DNA of 64,000 nt. Source: JAICJR01 sp963848495 (GTDB taxonomy: Bacteria; Actinomycetota; Thermoleophilia; Solirubrobacterales; Thermoleophilaceae). The notes under the pieces were generated by a model. It searched no databases, was not told the origin of the DNA, and saw nothing but the letters and a program-made list of their open reading frames with translations. Of the stretch, positions 26,595 to 34,821 are shown piece by piece. Made by a program: the position numbers and the translations under genes. The stretch's first letter is position 1. Each line of letters begins with the position of its first letter. The DNA lies in the NCBI GenBank assembly GCA_963848495.1, contig CAWKDV010000004.1, forward strand, positions 1,550,001 through 1,614,000, written 5' to 3'.

Positions 26595-27167
26595 CTAGGC
26601 GAGCTCGAGCCGGTACACGGGTCGAGCCGTCCTGCCGCGGCGCGCCACCTCGTGGAAGCCCGCGTCGCGGAACAGCGACACGACGCCGGTGTAGGCCTCG
26701 CTCGAGCTCGGTCGCCGGTGCGCCGGATCGAGCGGATAGCCCTCGAGCGTCTCGGCGCCGTGCGAGCGGGCGAACTCCGTGGCGGCGGCGAGCCGCTCGC
26801 GGGCCAGCCCGCTCCCGCGCCGGTGTCGGTCGATGTAGAAGCAGACGACCGACCAGACCGGTCGCTTGTCGAGCGGGCCGAGCACGCGCGAGCGCTGGAG
26901 GCGGCCGTAGTCGTCGCGCGGGCCGAGCGCGCACCAGCCCGCCGGCTCGCCGTCCAGGTAGGCCAGCAGCCCCGGCGGCCGCGCACTCTCCCCCACCAGC
27001 CGCCTGAAGGCTCGCCGGTTGCCCTCGTAGCGGCCGGCGTTGTACTCGGCCGAGCCGAGCCGCCAGAACATGCACCAGCAGCCGTCTGAGCCGCCGCGCT
27101 CGCCGAACAGCGCCACCAGGTCGTCCCAGCGAGCGGGCGTGAGCGGGTGGATCTCCGCTGCGGCCAC
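26595..27167 (-). CDS. GNAT-family N-acetyltransferase
   Basis: A 190-residue protein with a C-terminal GNAT core: VWSVVCFYIDRHRRGSGLARERLAAA contains the acetyl-CoA pyrophosphate loop (Arg-Arg-x-Gly-x-Gly/Ala). A Cys/Trp-rich N-terminus (GGSDGCWCMFWRLG) matches a GNAT subgroup seen in many actinobacteria. The acceptor is unknown. The GTG at 27167 is the only reasonable start. It lies 26 bases downstream of the DUF1707-FHA gene on the same strand. Confidence 0.85.
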   Translation of the reverse strand: MAAAEIHPLTPARWDDLVALFGERGGSDGCWCMFWRLGSAEYNAGRYEGNRRAFRRLVGESARPPGLLAYLDGEPAGWCALGPRDDYGRLQRSRVLGPLDKRPVWSVVCFYIDRHRRGSGLARERLAAATEFARSHGAETLEGYPLDPAHRRPSSSEAYTGVVSLFRDAGFHEVARRGRTARPVYRLELA

Positions 27168-27193
27168 GGCCGCTGTTATACCAGCGAACCCCG

Positions 27194-27703
27194 TTAGCTG
27201 GTTACGCGCATCCGCACGGAGCCGATCTCGACGCGGTCGCCGGGCCTGATCCGCACCTCGCTCACGCGCCAGCCGTTCACCCGCGTGCCGTTGGTCGAGC
27301 CGAGGTCGGACAGGAGCCAGCCGACCGTCGTGCGCGACAGCTCGGCGTGCCGGCGCGACACCGTCATGTCGCCGAGCACCAGGTCGCAGGAGCCGCTGCG
27401 GCCGATCAGGAAGCGCTCTCCCGACACGCGCTCGGGAAGTGACAGCGGCAGCGCGGGCGATCGCGGCGCGAGCCGCGCCAGCGCCCGCCGTACCCGCTCG
27501 CGCAGGCCCTCGACGAACGGCAGGTCAGCCACCAGACGCCGCAGCTCGCCGACTGTCTTCGCGGCAACGGCGCGCTCGAGCCGGCCCGAGAACGTCTCCA
27601 GACTGAGATACCCCTCGCCGTACGAGCGCCGCAGCCGCCCGGCGACGGCAGCCCGCTCCGCGTCCGACACTCGCCGTTCGGCCTCCGGACCCGTCGTCTC
27701 CAT
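27194..27703 (-). CDS. DUF1707-FHA domain protein
   Basis: A 169-residue cytoplasmic protein. Residues about 8-62 form a DUF1707 domain (RRVSDAERAAVAGRLRRSYG and the LERAVAAKTVGELRRLVADL segment). Residues about 95-165 form an FHA domain with GRSGSCDLVLGD, SRRHAEL and LSDLGSTNGTRVNG, which binds phosphothreonine. FHA proteins read Ser/Thr kinase signals. No kinase is in the window. The gene is divergent from the hexapeptide acyltransferase by 29 bases. Confidence 0.9.
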   Translation of the reverse strand: METTGPEAERRVSDAERAAVAGRLRRSYGEGYLSLETFSGRLERAVAAKTVGELRRLVADLPFVEGLRERVRRALARLAPRSPALPLSLPERVSGERFLIGRSGSCDLVLGDMTVSRRHAELSRTTVGWLLSDLGSTNGTRVNGWRVSEVRIRPGDRVEIGSVRMRVTS

Positions 27704-27732
27704 GCGCGAATGGTGATCGCCAGAGGCGTCTC

Positions 27733-28464
27733 GTGCAAGGCTCCCGGCATATCATCAGCGCCTCGTTGGAAGCTCTCACCGCCACCGAGCTGAGGGGTCC
27801 GCCCCCGACTGAGGTACCCCCCGCGGTACGCCGAGGCCCGGCGCCTCGCCACGGCGGCCCGCTCGTCCTGCTGCGCTTCATGCGCCGCAACCACATGTTC
27901 ACGTTCGGCTACGCGCGGCTGATCGTGCGCCTGCTGCGGCGGCGCTACCTCACCCGCTACGGCCGTCGCCTGAAGCTCGACGGGCTCTGCTTCATCTGCC
28001 CGCGGGTGACGCTCGAGATCGGCAAGACCGCGCGCGTCGAGCTCGGCCGCTGGTCCTGGGTCGGGCACGGCACGAAGATCCGCTGCCACGAGGGGGTCGT
28101 CTCGATCGGCGCCAAGACCGTGATGGGCCAGGAGTGCACGATCTCGGCCTACCAGAACATCTCGATCGGCCGCGAGTGCGTGATCGCCGACCGCGTGATG
28201 CTGATCGACTTCGACCACGGCGTCGTGGAGGTCGAGCGCCCGATCCGCCACCAGGGCATCTACAAGCGCGACACGCGCATCGGCAACAACGTCTGGATCG
28301 GCTACGGCGCCTGCGTCCTGCGCGGCGTGACCGTCGGCGACAACGCGATCATCGGAACCAGCGCAGTGGTGACGAAGAACGTGCCGGCCAACGCCGTGGT
28401 GGCCGGCGTGCCCGCGAAGATCATCCGCATGCGCCGCGCGCCGCGCAGGATGCGGTGGGGGTAG
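27733..28464 (+). CDS. Left-handed beta-helix (hexapeptide) acyltransferase
   Basis: A 243-residue protein. Residues about 85-235 contain repeated hexapeptides (VTLEIGKTARVELG, ISIGRECVIADRVM, RIGNNVWIGYGACVLRGVTV, GDNAIIGTSAVVTKNV), typical of O-acetyl or other acyltransferases that act on sugars or polysaccharides. DFDHGVVEV holds the usual catalytic His. The GTG at 27733 gives full length; an ATG at codon 50 could be the true start because residues 1-45 are low in pattern. The stop at 28464 is directly followed by a 7-bp repeat array. Confidence 0.85.
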   Translation: MQGSRHIISASLEALTATELRGPPPTEVPPAVRRGPAPRHGGPLVLLRFMRRNHMFTFGYARLIVRLLRRRYLTRYGRRLKLDGLCFICPRVTLEIGKTARVELGRWSWVGHGTKIRCHEGVVSIGAKTVMGQECTISAYQNISIGRECVIADRVMLIDFDHGVVEVERPIRHQGIYKRDTRIGNNVWIGYGACVLRGVTVGDNAIIGTSAVVTKNVPANAVVAGVPAKIIRMRRAPRRMRWG

Positions 28465-28549
28465 GACTGCGGATTGCGGACTGCGGACTGCGGACTGCGG
28501 ACTGCGGACTGCGGACTGCGGACTGCGGACTGCGGACTGCGGACTGCGG
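28465..28549. repeat. Heptanucleotide tandem array (GACTGCG), about 12 copies
   Basis: The whole spacer between two convergent genes is a perfect head-to-tail array of the 7-mer GACTGCG (one unit reads GATTGCG). It begins the base after the acyltransferase TAG and ends the base before the GH57 gene's stop codon. Unlike the other arrays in this window it has only one orientation and cannot fold into a simple hairpin. Confidence 0.97.
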
Positions 28550-29971
28550 TCAGGGTGCGACTAGCGGCGACAGGTCGAGCTCGGGCGCCAGGTTGCGCAG
28601 CGCCGCCTCGGGCGCCGGCCCACGCCCGTCGAGCGCGGCCAAGGCCGCGTCGAGCTCCTCCAGGTGGCCCCGAACGCGCTCGCGCGGGTAGTCGCCGGCC
28701 AGCTCGCGGCTGACGATGAACGCCCAGTCGCTCGACTGGATCGCCATGAGCTCGCGCGCCGCCCGCTCGAGCGCGGGGCCTGAGCCGCCGCCGGCGGCCG
28801 CCGCCAGCGTACGCAGCTCGGCGGAGCGCGCGGCGAACACGAGCTCCGCCACCGCGGGCGAGTCCCACGTGCTGAGGTCCTTAGGCTTGCCCCAGGTGGA
28901 GGCGGCGAGCGGACGCTCGGCCGGCTCGAAGCCATCGAGCCCGGCGGGCAGCGTGACGAGGTCGACGCCGGCGGCCGGCGCCTGCTCCAGCACCGCGGCG
29001 AGAAATGCCGGCCCCTCGTACCACCAGTGGCCGATCAGCTCGGTGTCGAGCGCGCAGCAGACGAGCCCGGGGCCGCCGCGCTCGGCCGCGTGGACATCGA
29101 GGCGCTCGCCGACGCGCCGCAGGAAGTCGCCGGCGTGCTCGCGCGCGAGCGCGAGCGCCGCCGCGTGGTCGTAGGCGCCGCCGTGGTTGCTCCACGGCCT
29201 CAGGTCGTGCGGCGTGCGCCGGTGGTAGTCGCGGTAGCTCGCATGCGACGGGTAGCCGTCAGGGCCCCAGACGAGCTCGATCGTCTGCCAGTCGATCGGC
29301 ACGGCAAGCGGCCCGGCCTCGGTGGCGATCGGGCTCAGATGGTCGAGCGAACCGAGGCCGAGCGCGTCGGTCTGGTCGACGCAGAAGCAGCGGGCGCCGT
29401 ATTCGCCCAGATCGCGCTCGAGCCCGGGCTCGTAGGCGCACTCGGGCAGCCAGAAGCCGCCGGTGAAATCGCCAAAGCGGCGCTCGTGCGAGGCCACGCC
29501 GGCGGCGATCTGGAGGCTCCGGCCGGGGTCGCTGGCCAGGAGCGGCAGCAGCGCGTGCGTGGCGGTGCTCGTCCACAGCTCCACACCGTCGAGGGCGCGG
29601 AAGGCGCGGAGCAGGTCGCCGCCGATCGCCTCGAAGGAGCGCTCGGCGCGCGTGTAGTCCCCGGCCGCCCGCTGAAGCTCCGCCGCCAGCTCGGGACCCG
29701 CGCCCTCGGCGTCCATCTCGTGGATGGGTGCGCGGAAGTCGCGCAGGAAGGCGAGGAAGCGCTCCTCGATGCCGGCGTCGAGCTGGTCGCACAGCACCGG
29801 CGTGAGGCCGACCGTGACCGGCTGGCCGTGCAGCACGTCGAGCAGCGGCAAATAGACGCTGGCGATCGCCTCGAACAGCCACTCCTCGCCGAACGGCCAC
29901 GTGCCGAACCCCTCCACGTACGGCATGTGGGAGTGGAGCACCAGCGCGAGCGCTCCGCGGTCGCGGCTCAT
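28550..29971 (-). CDS. GH57 family 1,4-alpha-glucan branching enzyme-like protein
   Basis: A 473-residue GH57 enzyme. Motif 1 is LVLHSHMPYVEG, the nucleophile Glu is in GFWLPECAY (about residue 177), the acid Asp is in ALDTELIGHWWYEG (about 309), and the C-terminal motif is QSSDWAFIVS. This set matches GH57 alpha-1,4-glucan branching enzymes that build glycogen branches. The ATG at 29971 overlaps the methyltransferase stop (ATGA), giving an operon. In many actinobacteria this pair is linked to storage or lipopolysaccharide-like methylated glucans, but the link here is by neighbourhood only. Confidence 0.9.
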   Translation of the reverse strand: MSRDRGALALVLHSHMPYVEGFGTWPFGEEWLFEAIASVYLPLLDVLHGQPVTVGLTPVLCDQLDAGIEERFLAFLRDFRAPIHEMDAEGAGPELAAELQRAAGDYTRAERSFEAIGGDLLRAFRALDGVELWTSTATHALLPLLASDPGRSLQIAAGVASHERRFGDFTGGFWLPECAYEPGLERDLGEYGARCFCVDQTDALGLGSLDHLSPIATEAGPLAVPIDWQTIELVWGPDGYPSHASYRDYHRRTPHDLRPWSNHGGAYDHAAALALAREHAGDFLRRVGERLDVHAAERGGPGLVCCALDTELIGHWWYEGPAFLAAVLEQAPAAGVDLVTLPAGLDGFEPAERPLAASTWGKPKDLSTWDSPAVAELVFAARSAELRTLAAAAGGGSGPALERAARELMAIQSSDWAFIVSRELAGDYPRERVRGHLEELDAALAALDGRGPAPEAALRNLAPELDLSPLVAP

Positions 29972-30687
29972 CTGCAAATGGCGAGGAAGTCCAGCGCCCG
30001 ATCCAGGTCGCTCTCGCGCAACACGAAGTCATTCGCGGAGATCGCAGGCACGAAGCGCGCGTAGAACGGCTTCGTCAGCCCCAGGCGCGGGTGGATCGAG
30101 TCCCAGCCGGCCCTGATCGCCAGCTCGTGCACGCGCAGCTTGCGGGCGTGGAAGAGGCCGAGCAGCTCGACCGAGTCGAAGCTCCCCTCGCAGAGCTCGC
30201 GGAACTCCGCCGCGCGGTACTCGCGCACGTGCCAGGGGTTGCCGGAGCGCTCTTCGCCGGGGGGCGCGAGCGTGAGCACGTTCGGGGTGCTCACGTACGC
30301 GACGCCTCCTGGCCGCAGCATGCGCCGGAAGCCATCGAGCACCGCCTTCGGGTCCTGCACGTGCTCGATCGTCTGCAGGAAGACCACGGCGTCGCACGAC
30401 TCCGAGTAGAGCTCGACCATGTTGCGCACGAAGCTCACGCCCGGCCGCGAGTACTTGAGCACCGCGTGCTCGTACGCCTCTGGGTTGGCGTCGACGCCGG
30501 TCACGGTCGCGGCGCGGCGGGCCAGCACCTCGCTGCCGTAGCCCTCGCCGCAGGCCATGTCGACGACGTCGAGGCCCTGGCAGCGCTCGGCCACCCATTC
30601 GTAGACCGCCAGATGGCGCCGGAACCAGTAGTTCTCGGCCGGAACATCGGGCAGCGTGCGCTCGCCCGTGAGCCGAAGCGGCGGCAC
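29968..30687 (-). CDS. SAM-dependent class I methyltransferase upstream of GH57 gene
   Basis: A 239-residue methyltransferase. LTGERTLPDVPAENYWFRRH begins the protein, followed by motif I (VVDMACGEGYGSEVL), GVDANPEAYEHA, VVFLQTIEHVQDPKAVL and MLRPGGVAYVSTPN. The GTG at 30687 is chosen because relatives start just before LTGERT; a TTG at 30732 is possible. The gene is divergent from a second, unrelated-looking methyltransferase and couples to the GH57 gene, so sugar methylation is a reasonable guess. Confidence 0.85.
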   Translation of the reverse strand: MPPLRLTGERTLPDVPAENYWFRRHLAVYEWVAERCQGLDVVDMACGEGYGSEVLARRAATVTGVDANPEAYEHAVLKYSRPGVSFVRNMVELYSESCDAVVFLQTIEHVQDPKAVLDGFRRMLRPGGVAYVSTPNVLTLAPPGEERSGNPWHVREYRAAEFRELCEGSFDSVELLGLFHARKLRVHELAIRAGWDSIHPRLGLTKPFYARFVPAISANDFVLRESDLDRALDFLAICR

Positions 30688-30777
30688 GCCATCGGGCTGA
30701 TCTCGCTGGACGTGTTCGGCCAGGGCAGACAAAACGGCGGCGAGTATATGGTCGATCGGGCTATAGTCCGGCGCCGC

Positions 30778-31689
30778 ATGCCGGTTGCCGCTGCGGACGA
30801 GATCAAGGACGCCAACGTCCGCTACCACGACGTCGCTGCCCGCGACTACGACACCAAATGGGGCATCGACTTCGGTCCCGAAGCCCTGCGTCAGGTGCTG
30901 GGCAAGCTGCGGAAGGCGATCGGCGAGGAGCCGCGGCGCGTGCAGCGCGCGCTCGAGATCGGGGCCGGCACGGGCTACTTCACGCTCAACCTGCTGCGCG
31001 CCGGGCTGATCGAGGACGCGGTGGCCACGGACATCTCCCAGGGCATGCTGGACGCCCTCGACGGCAGCGCCCGGAAGCTCGGCCTCGAGGTCGAGACCGT
31101 GCGGGCCGAGGCGGAGCGGCTGCCCTTCGAGGACGAGTCCTTCGACCTCGTGTTCGGGCACGCCGTGCTCCACCACCTGCCGGACCTCGACGCCGCCTTC
31201 GCCGAGTTCAGGCGCGTCCTGCGACCGGGCGGGCTGATCGCCTTCTGCGGCGAGCCGTCCCGCTACGGCGACAAGCTCGCGTCGTACCCGAAGCGGGCGG
31301 GCGTTCGCGCGGCCCCCGTCTGGCGCCAGCTCATGCGCGCCGGCGAGCGCCGCAACGGACACGCCACGCCCGAGGAGCACCAGGAGCACCAGCTCGAGGG
31401 CTCGGTGGACGTGCACGCGTTCACCCCGATGCAGCTCGAGCAGTTCGCGCTGCGCTCCGGCTTCCAGCAGGTGCGCGTCACCGGCGAGGAGCTCACGGCG
31501 GGCTGGTTCGGCTGGCTCAACCGCACGCTCGAGTCCACCGCCGAGCCCGACGACGTGCCCTGGGCCTGGCGCCAGTTCGCCTTCCGCGGCTACCTCGTGC
31601 TGCAGTCGCTCGACCGGCGGCTGCTGGAGCCGCGCCTGCCGGCGGCGATCTTCTACAACCTGCTGATCTCGGCGCACAAGCCGGCCTGA
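30778..31689 (+). CDS. SAM-dependent methyltransferase (Methyltransf_11 type)
   Basis: A 303-residue methyltransferase with motif I ALEIGAGTGYFTLNLLRAG, then ATDISQGMLDAL, AERLPFEDESFDLVFGHAVLHHLPD and RVLRPGGLIAFCGEPS. A C-terminal half of about 130 residues is rich in aromatic residues (AGWFGWLNRTLES). The ATG at 30778 lies close to the divergent methyltransferase gene. A cupin gene starts 3 bases after the stop, followed by MBL and hydrolase genes in a tightly overlapping series. The substrate is unknown. Confidence 0.88.
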   Translation: MPVAAADEIKDANVRYHDVAARDYDTKWGIDFGPEALRQVLGKLRKAIGEEPRRVQRALEIGAGTGYFTLNLLRAGLIEDAVATDISQGMLDALDGSARKLGLEVETVRAEAERLPFEDESFDLVFGHAVLHHLPDLDAAFAEFRRVLRPGGLIAFCGEPSRYGDKLASYPKRAGVRAAPVWRQLMRAGERRNGHATPEEHQEHQLEGSVDVHAFTPMQLEQFALRSGFQQVRVTGEELTAGWFGWLNRTLESTAEPDDVPWAWRQFAFRGYLVLQSLDRRLLEPRLPAAIFYNLLISAHKPA

Positions 31690-31692
31690 GCG

Positions 31693-32175
31693 ATGGCCGC
31701 CGCCACCTGGTCGGCCAGCGGAGAGGGCGAGCGTCTCTGGTTCCTGGGAACGCTGGCCACGATCAGGCTGGCGGGCGAGGCCTCGGACGGCCGCTTCGCG
31801 CTGATCGAGTTCCTCTTCCCCCACCTGGCCTCGCCGCCGCTGCACACGCATCCCCAGGACGAGAGCTACGTGGTGCTCGAGGGCCGGCTGACGATCAGGG
31901 CGGGTGACGAGCGCTTCGAGCTCGAGGAGGGCGGCGCAGCCGTGGTGCGGGCGGGCGTGCCGCACACGTTCCGCGTGGACAGCGAGGGCGCACGGGTGCT
32001 CGTGCTGAGCACGCCCGCGGGGATCGAGCTGTTCGTGCGCGAGGGCGGCGTTCCCGCCGGCGCGGCCACGCTTCCGCCCCCGGACACGCCCAGGCCCACG
32101 CCCGAGGAGCTCGCGCGCATCTTCGCGGCGCACGGTCAGGAGCACCTCGGCCCGCCGCTCGGGCCGGACGACTGA
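31693..32175 (+). CDS. Cupin-domain protein
   Basis: A 160-residue cupin. Metal-binding motif 1 is PLHTHPQDESYVVLEG and motif 2 is VRAGVPHTFRV. A Pro-rich C-terminal tail (TLPPPDTPRPTPEELARIF) resembles quercetin dioxygenase-like cupins. The reaction is not known. Its TGA overlaps the ATG of the next gene (TGATG), and it starts 3 bases after the methyltransferase stop, so translation is coupled along this run of four genes. Confidence 0.85.
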   Translation: MAAATWSASGEGERLWFLGTLATIRLAGEASDGRFALIEFLFPHLASPPLHTHPQDESYVVLEGRLTIRAGDERFELEEGGAAVVRAGVPHTFRVDSEGARVLVLSTPAGIELFVREGGVPAGAATLPPPDTPRPTPEELARIFAAHGQEHLGPPLGPDD

Positions 32176-32948
32176 TGCAGCTCGAGGTGCTCGGCCTGGG
32201 CGTGGGCGCGCCGCTCGGCAACGGCTGCCCGTCGTATGCGGTGCGCAGCGACTCCACGCTGATCGTGCTCGACTTCGGCCCGGGCGCGTTCGAGCAGGCC
32301 TGGCAGCGGGACCTGCTCGGCCGCATCGACGCGATCGTGATCTCGCACATGCACATGGACCACATGCTCGACCTGCTGCCGCTGTCGGGCGAGACGGCGG
32401 ACGAGGCGGTCCGCGCCCGCCTCGGCGAGCCCAAGCGCCCGGCCCTCTACGTGGCGCCGGGCAGCGGGCCGCAGGTGCTGGCCTCGCTCGCGGACGCGGT
32501 GGGCTCACGCCCGGATCGCTTCGACGAGGCCTTCGACCTGCGCGAGTACGACGCGAGCGACACGCTCGAGCTGGGCGACCTGCGCCTGACGTTCGCCGTC
32601 ACGGCGCATGCGCTGCCGGGCTGCGCGCCGCGGGTGAGCGACGGCCGCTCGACGCTCTTCTACAGCGCGGACACCGCCTACCGCGACCACCTGGTGGAGC
32701 ACGCGCGCGGCGCGGACCTCGCGCTGCTCGAGTCGACCTACGTCGAGGAGGACGAGCGGCTGGAGCGGCAGGGCCACATGACGGGCGAGCAGGCGGGCCG
32801 CTTCGCCGCCGCCGCCGGCGCGAGAAAGCTCGTACTCACGCACACGATGCCCTTCCCGGAGGAGAACGAGGAGAACCTGCGCCGGGCGCGGGCGGTGTTC
32901 GGCGGCGAGGTGGAGCTGGCGCGGCGCGGCGCCGTGTACGAGGTCTGA
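32175..32948 (+). CDS. MBL-fold metallohydrolase (RNase Z-like group)
   Basis: A 257-residue metallo-beta-lactamase fold protein. The zinc motif is ISHMHMDHMLDLL (His-x-His-x-Asp-His). Further ligands are in TAHALPGCAPRVS, FYSADTAYRDHL (Asp) and VLTHTMPF (His). Cytoplasmic members of this group hydrolyse phosphodiesters or lactones. The last base of its stop overlaps the following ATG. It keeps company with a cupin and an alpha/beta hydrolase, suggesting small-molecule breakdown. Confidence 0.88.
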   Translation: MQLEVLGLGVGAPLGNGCPSYAVRSDSTLIVLDFGPGAFEQAWQRDLLGRIDAIVISHMHMDHMLDLLPLSGETADEAVRARLGEPKRPALYVAPGSGPQVLASLADAVGSRPDRFDEAFDLREYDASDTLELGDLRLTFAVTAHALPGCAPRVSDGRSTLFYSADTAYRDHLVEHARGADLALLESTYVEEDERLERQGHMTGEQAGRFAAAAGARKLVLTHTMPFPEENEENLRRARAVFGGEVELARRGAVYEV

Positions 32949-33808
32949 TGCCGCGCAGCGCTCCCGTCGACGGCTTCAGCCTCGCGTACGACCGGCTCGG
33001 ATCTGGGCCGCCGGTGGTGCTGCTGCACGGCTGGCCGGGGGACCGCACGGACTTCCGCGAGCTGGCGCCGCTGCTCGCACCTGACTGGGACGTGGTGGTG
33101 CCCGACCTGCGCGGCTTCGGCGAGTCGGACAAGCACCTGGAGCCGCCCGCCGAGACCTATTCGGGCAACCCGCAGGCCCGCAGCGTGGCCGGCCTGATCG
33201 AGGAGCTCGGGCTCGAGCGGCCGGTCGTGGCGGGCTACGACATCGGCAGCCGCGTGGCGCAGGCACTCGCGCGCGCTCGTCCGGACCTGGTGCGCTCGAT
33301 CGTCGTCGCCCCGCCGGTCTCGGGCGCCGGGCAGCGCGTGTTCGCGCCCGAGGTCCTGCGCGAGTTCTGGTACCAGACCTTCCACCAGCTCGACCTCGCG
33401 GAGGAGCTGATCGACGGCCGCCCCGACGCCGTTCGCACCTACCTGCGCCACTTCTGGTCGCACTGGTCGGGGCCGGACTACACACCGGCGGAGGGCGACC
33501 TCGACCACCTGGTCGAGGTCTACTCGGCCCCCGGCGCGTTCGTGGCCTCGCTCGGCTGGTACAGGGCGGGCGCCGGCACGATCGCACGGGCCGCGGTCGA
33601 GCGGGCGCCCGATCGCGCCGACCGGCTGGCCGTGCGCACGACCGTGGTCTGGCCGGAGCACGACCCGCTCTTCCCGCGCGCCTGGTCGGACGCGCTCGAC
33701 GACTGGTTCGCCGATGCCAAGCTGCGCCTGGTGGACGGCGTGGGGCACTTCGTGCCGCTCGAGGCGCCACAGGCGTTCGCGGCGGCGATCGCGGACCGGC
33801 GCGGCTAG
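32948..33808 (+). CDS. Alpha/beta hydrolase, epoxide hydrolase/haloalkane dehalogenase-like
   Basis: A 286-residue hydrolase. HGWPGDRTDF is the oxyanion region. The nucleophile elbow VVAGYDIGSRVA carries Asp, as in epoxide hydrolases and dehalogenases rather than Ser esterases. The acid is probably in VVWPEHDPLFP and the base His in VDGVGHFVPLEAP. It would open an epoxide or remove a halide via an ester intermediate. It ends the overlapping gene series and overlaps the convergent gene 33805-34125 by 4 bases. Confidence 0.87.
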   Translation: MPRSAPVDGFSLAYDRLGSGPPVVLLHGWPGDRTDFRELAPLLAPDWDVVVPDLRGFGESDKHLEPPAETYSGNPQARSVAGLIEELGLERPVVAGYDIGSRVAQALARARPDLVRSIVVAPPVSGAGQRVFAPEVLREFWYQTFHQLDLAEELIDGRPDAVRTYLRHFWSHWSGPDYTPAEGDLDHLVEVYSAPGAFVASLGWYRAGAGTIARAAVERAPDRADRLAVRTTVVWPEHDPLFPRAWSDALDDWFADAKLRLVDGVGHFVPLEAPQAFAAAIADRRG

Positions 33809-34125
33809 TCGCCGCTGCGGGCGCCCACGCCCGCTTCCTCGGCCCGGCGGCCGGCGCCGATCTCGCCGTGCCAGTCGTCCTCGTCGTCGAGCGGCCTGGC
33901 CGGCCTGGCCGCCCGCTCGCGCTCCTCAGCCTCGGCGCGCTCGCGCTCGCGGCTCAGTCCGACCTCGAAGAAGCACAGCAGGACCGCCTCGGCGACGCCC
34001 AGGACCATGATCACCGCGCCCATCACCTGGCCCCCCACGCCGTCAACGAAAGAGACGCAGAGAACACCGGCCGCCACAAGGGCGGCGGTGGTTCCGTATG
34101 CGAACGTGCGTTCCCGCGGACTCAC
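33805..34125 (-). CDS. Small membrane protein with charged C-terminus, unknown
   Basis: A 106-residue protein with two hydrophobic helices (ATAALVAAGVLCVSF-like segment near residues 10-28, and VMGAVIMVLGVAEAVLLCFF near 33-53). A highly charged tail of Arg/Glu repeats (RERERAEAEERERAARPARP) follows. The GTG at 34125 is the best start; the longer frame upstream is arginine-rich noise. It is divergent from the methyltransferase at 34170. No function can be assigned. Confidence 0.65.
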   Translation of the reverse strand: MSPRERTFAYGTTAALVAAGVLCVSFVDGVGGQVMGAVIMVLGVAEAVLLCFFEVGLSRERERAEAEERERAARPARPLDDEDDWHGEIGAGRRAEEAGVGARSGD

Positions 34126-34169
34126 GACCCCAGCACAAGCTACCGACTCGGGATGCAACTCTTTCCACC

Positions 34170-34817
34170 GTGAGCGATACGGACGCCGGGCGGCTCGCCG
34201 GCGAGTCACTCGAGAACGACGATCCGACCGGATGGTTCGAGCGCCTCTACGAGGCCGCGGACGAGGGCCGGGCGCAGGTGCCCTGGGATCGCGAGGTGCC
34301 CAACCAGCTGCTCGTCGACTGGGCCGCCGGGATGAGCGGCGAGGGACGGCGCGCACTCGTGGTCGGCTGCGGCTACGGCGCGGACGCCGAGTTCGTGGCC
34401 GGCCTGGGCTTCGAGACCGTGGCCTTCGACATCGCCCCGAGCGCGATCGCCGGCGCCCGGCGCCGCTTCCCCGAGTCGGCGGTGGACTACCGCACGGCCG
34501 ACCTGCTCGACCTCCCGGCGGACTGGCGCCAGGCGTTCGGCTTCGTGATGGAGAGCATCACGGTGCAGGCGCTGCCACCCGAGCTGCACCCCGAGGCGAG
34601 CGCGGCGGTCGCCGGCCTGGCGGCGCCGGGAGGCACGCTGCTCGTGATCTCGGGCGCTCGCCCCGAGGACCAGCGGCCGGAGGGGCCGCCGTGGCCGCTC
34701 AGCCGCTCGGAGCTCGACGCCTTCGCCGTCGGCGGGCTCGAGAGCGTGCGCATCGAGCGCGTGCCGCACCCGCGGGAGCCGGCGGTGCCGATGTGGCGGG
34801 CCGAGTTCCGGCGCTAG
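34170..34817 (+). CDS. TPMT-like SAM-dependent methyltransferase
   Basis: A 215-residue methyltransferase. DDPTGWFERLYEAADEG and VPWDREVPNQLLVDWA at the N-terminus recall thiopurine methyltransferase-like proteins. Motif I is ALVVGCGYGADAEFVA, followed by VAFDIAPSAIAGARRRF. The family methylates small thiols or selenium compounds. The GTG at 34170 is the likely start. The stop meets the flippase-like gene tail to tail with 4 bases between. Confidence 0.82.
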   Translation: MSDTDAGRLAGESLENDDPTGWFERLYEAADEGRAQVPWDREVPNQLLVDWAAGMSGEGRRALVVGCGYGADAEFVAGLGFETVAFDIAPSAIAGARRRFPESAVDYRTADLLDLPADWRQAFGFVMESITVQALPPELHPEASAAVAGLAAPGGTLLVISGARPEDQRPEGPPWPLSRSELDAFAVGGLESVRIERVPHPREPAVPMWRAEFRR

Positions 34818-34821
34818 GGCG

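Noticed and set aside
28465..28549. CRISPR array
   Set aside because: Units are 7 bases with no spacers, and no cas genes are nearby; it is a simple tandem repeat.
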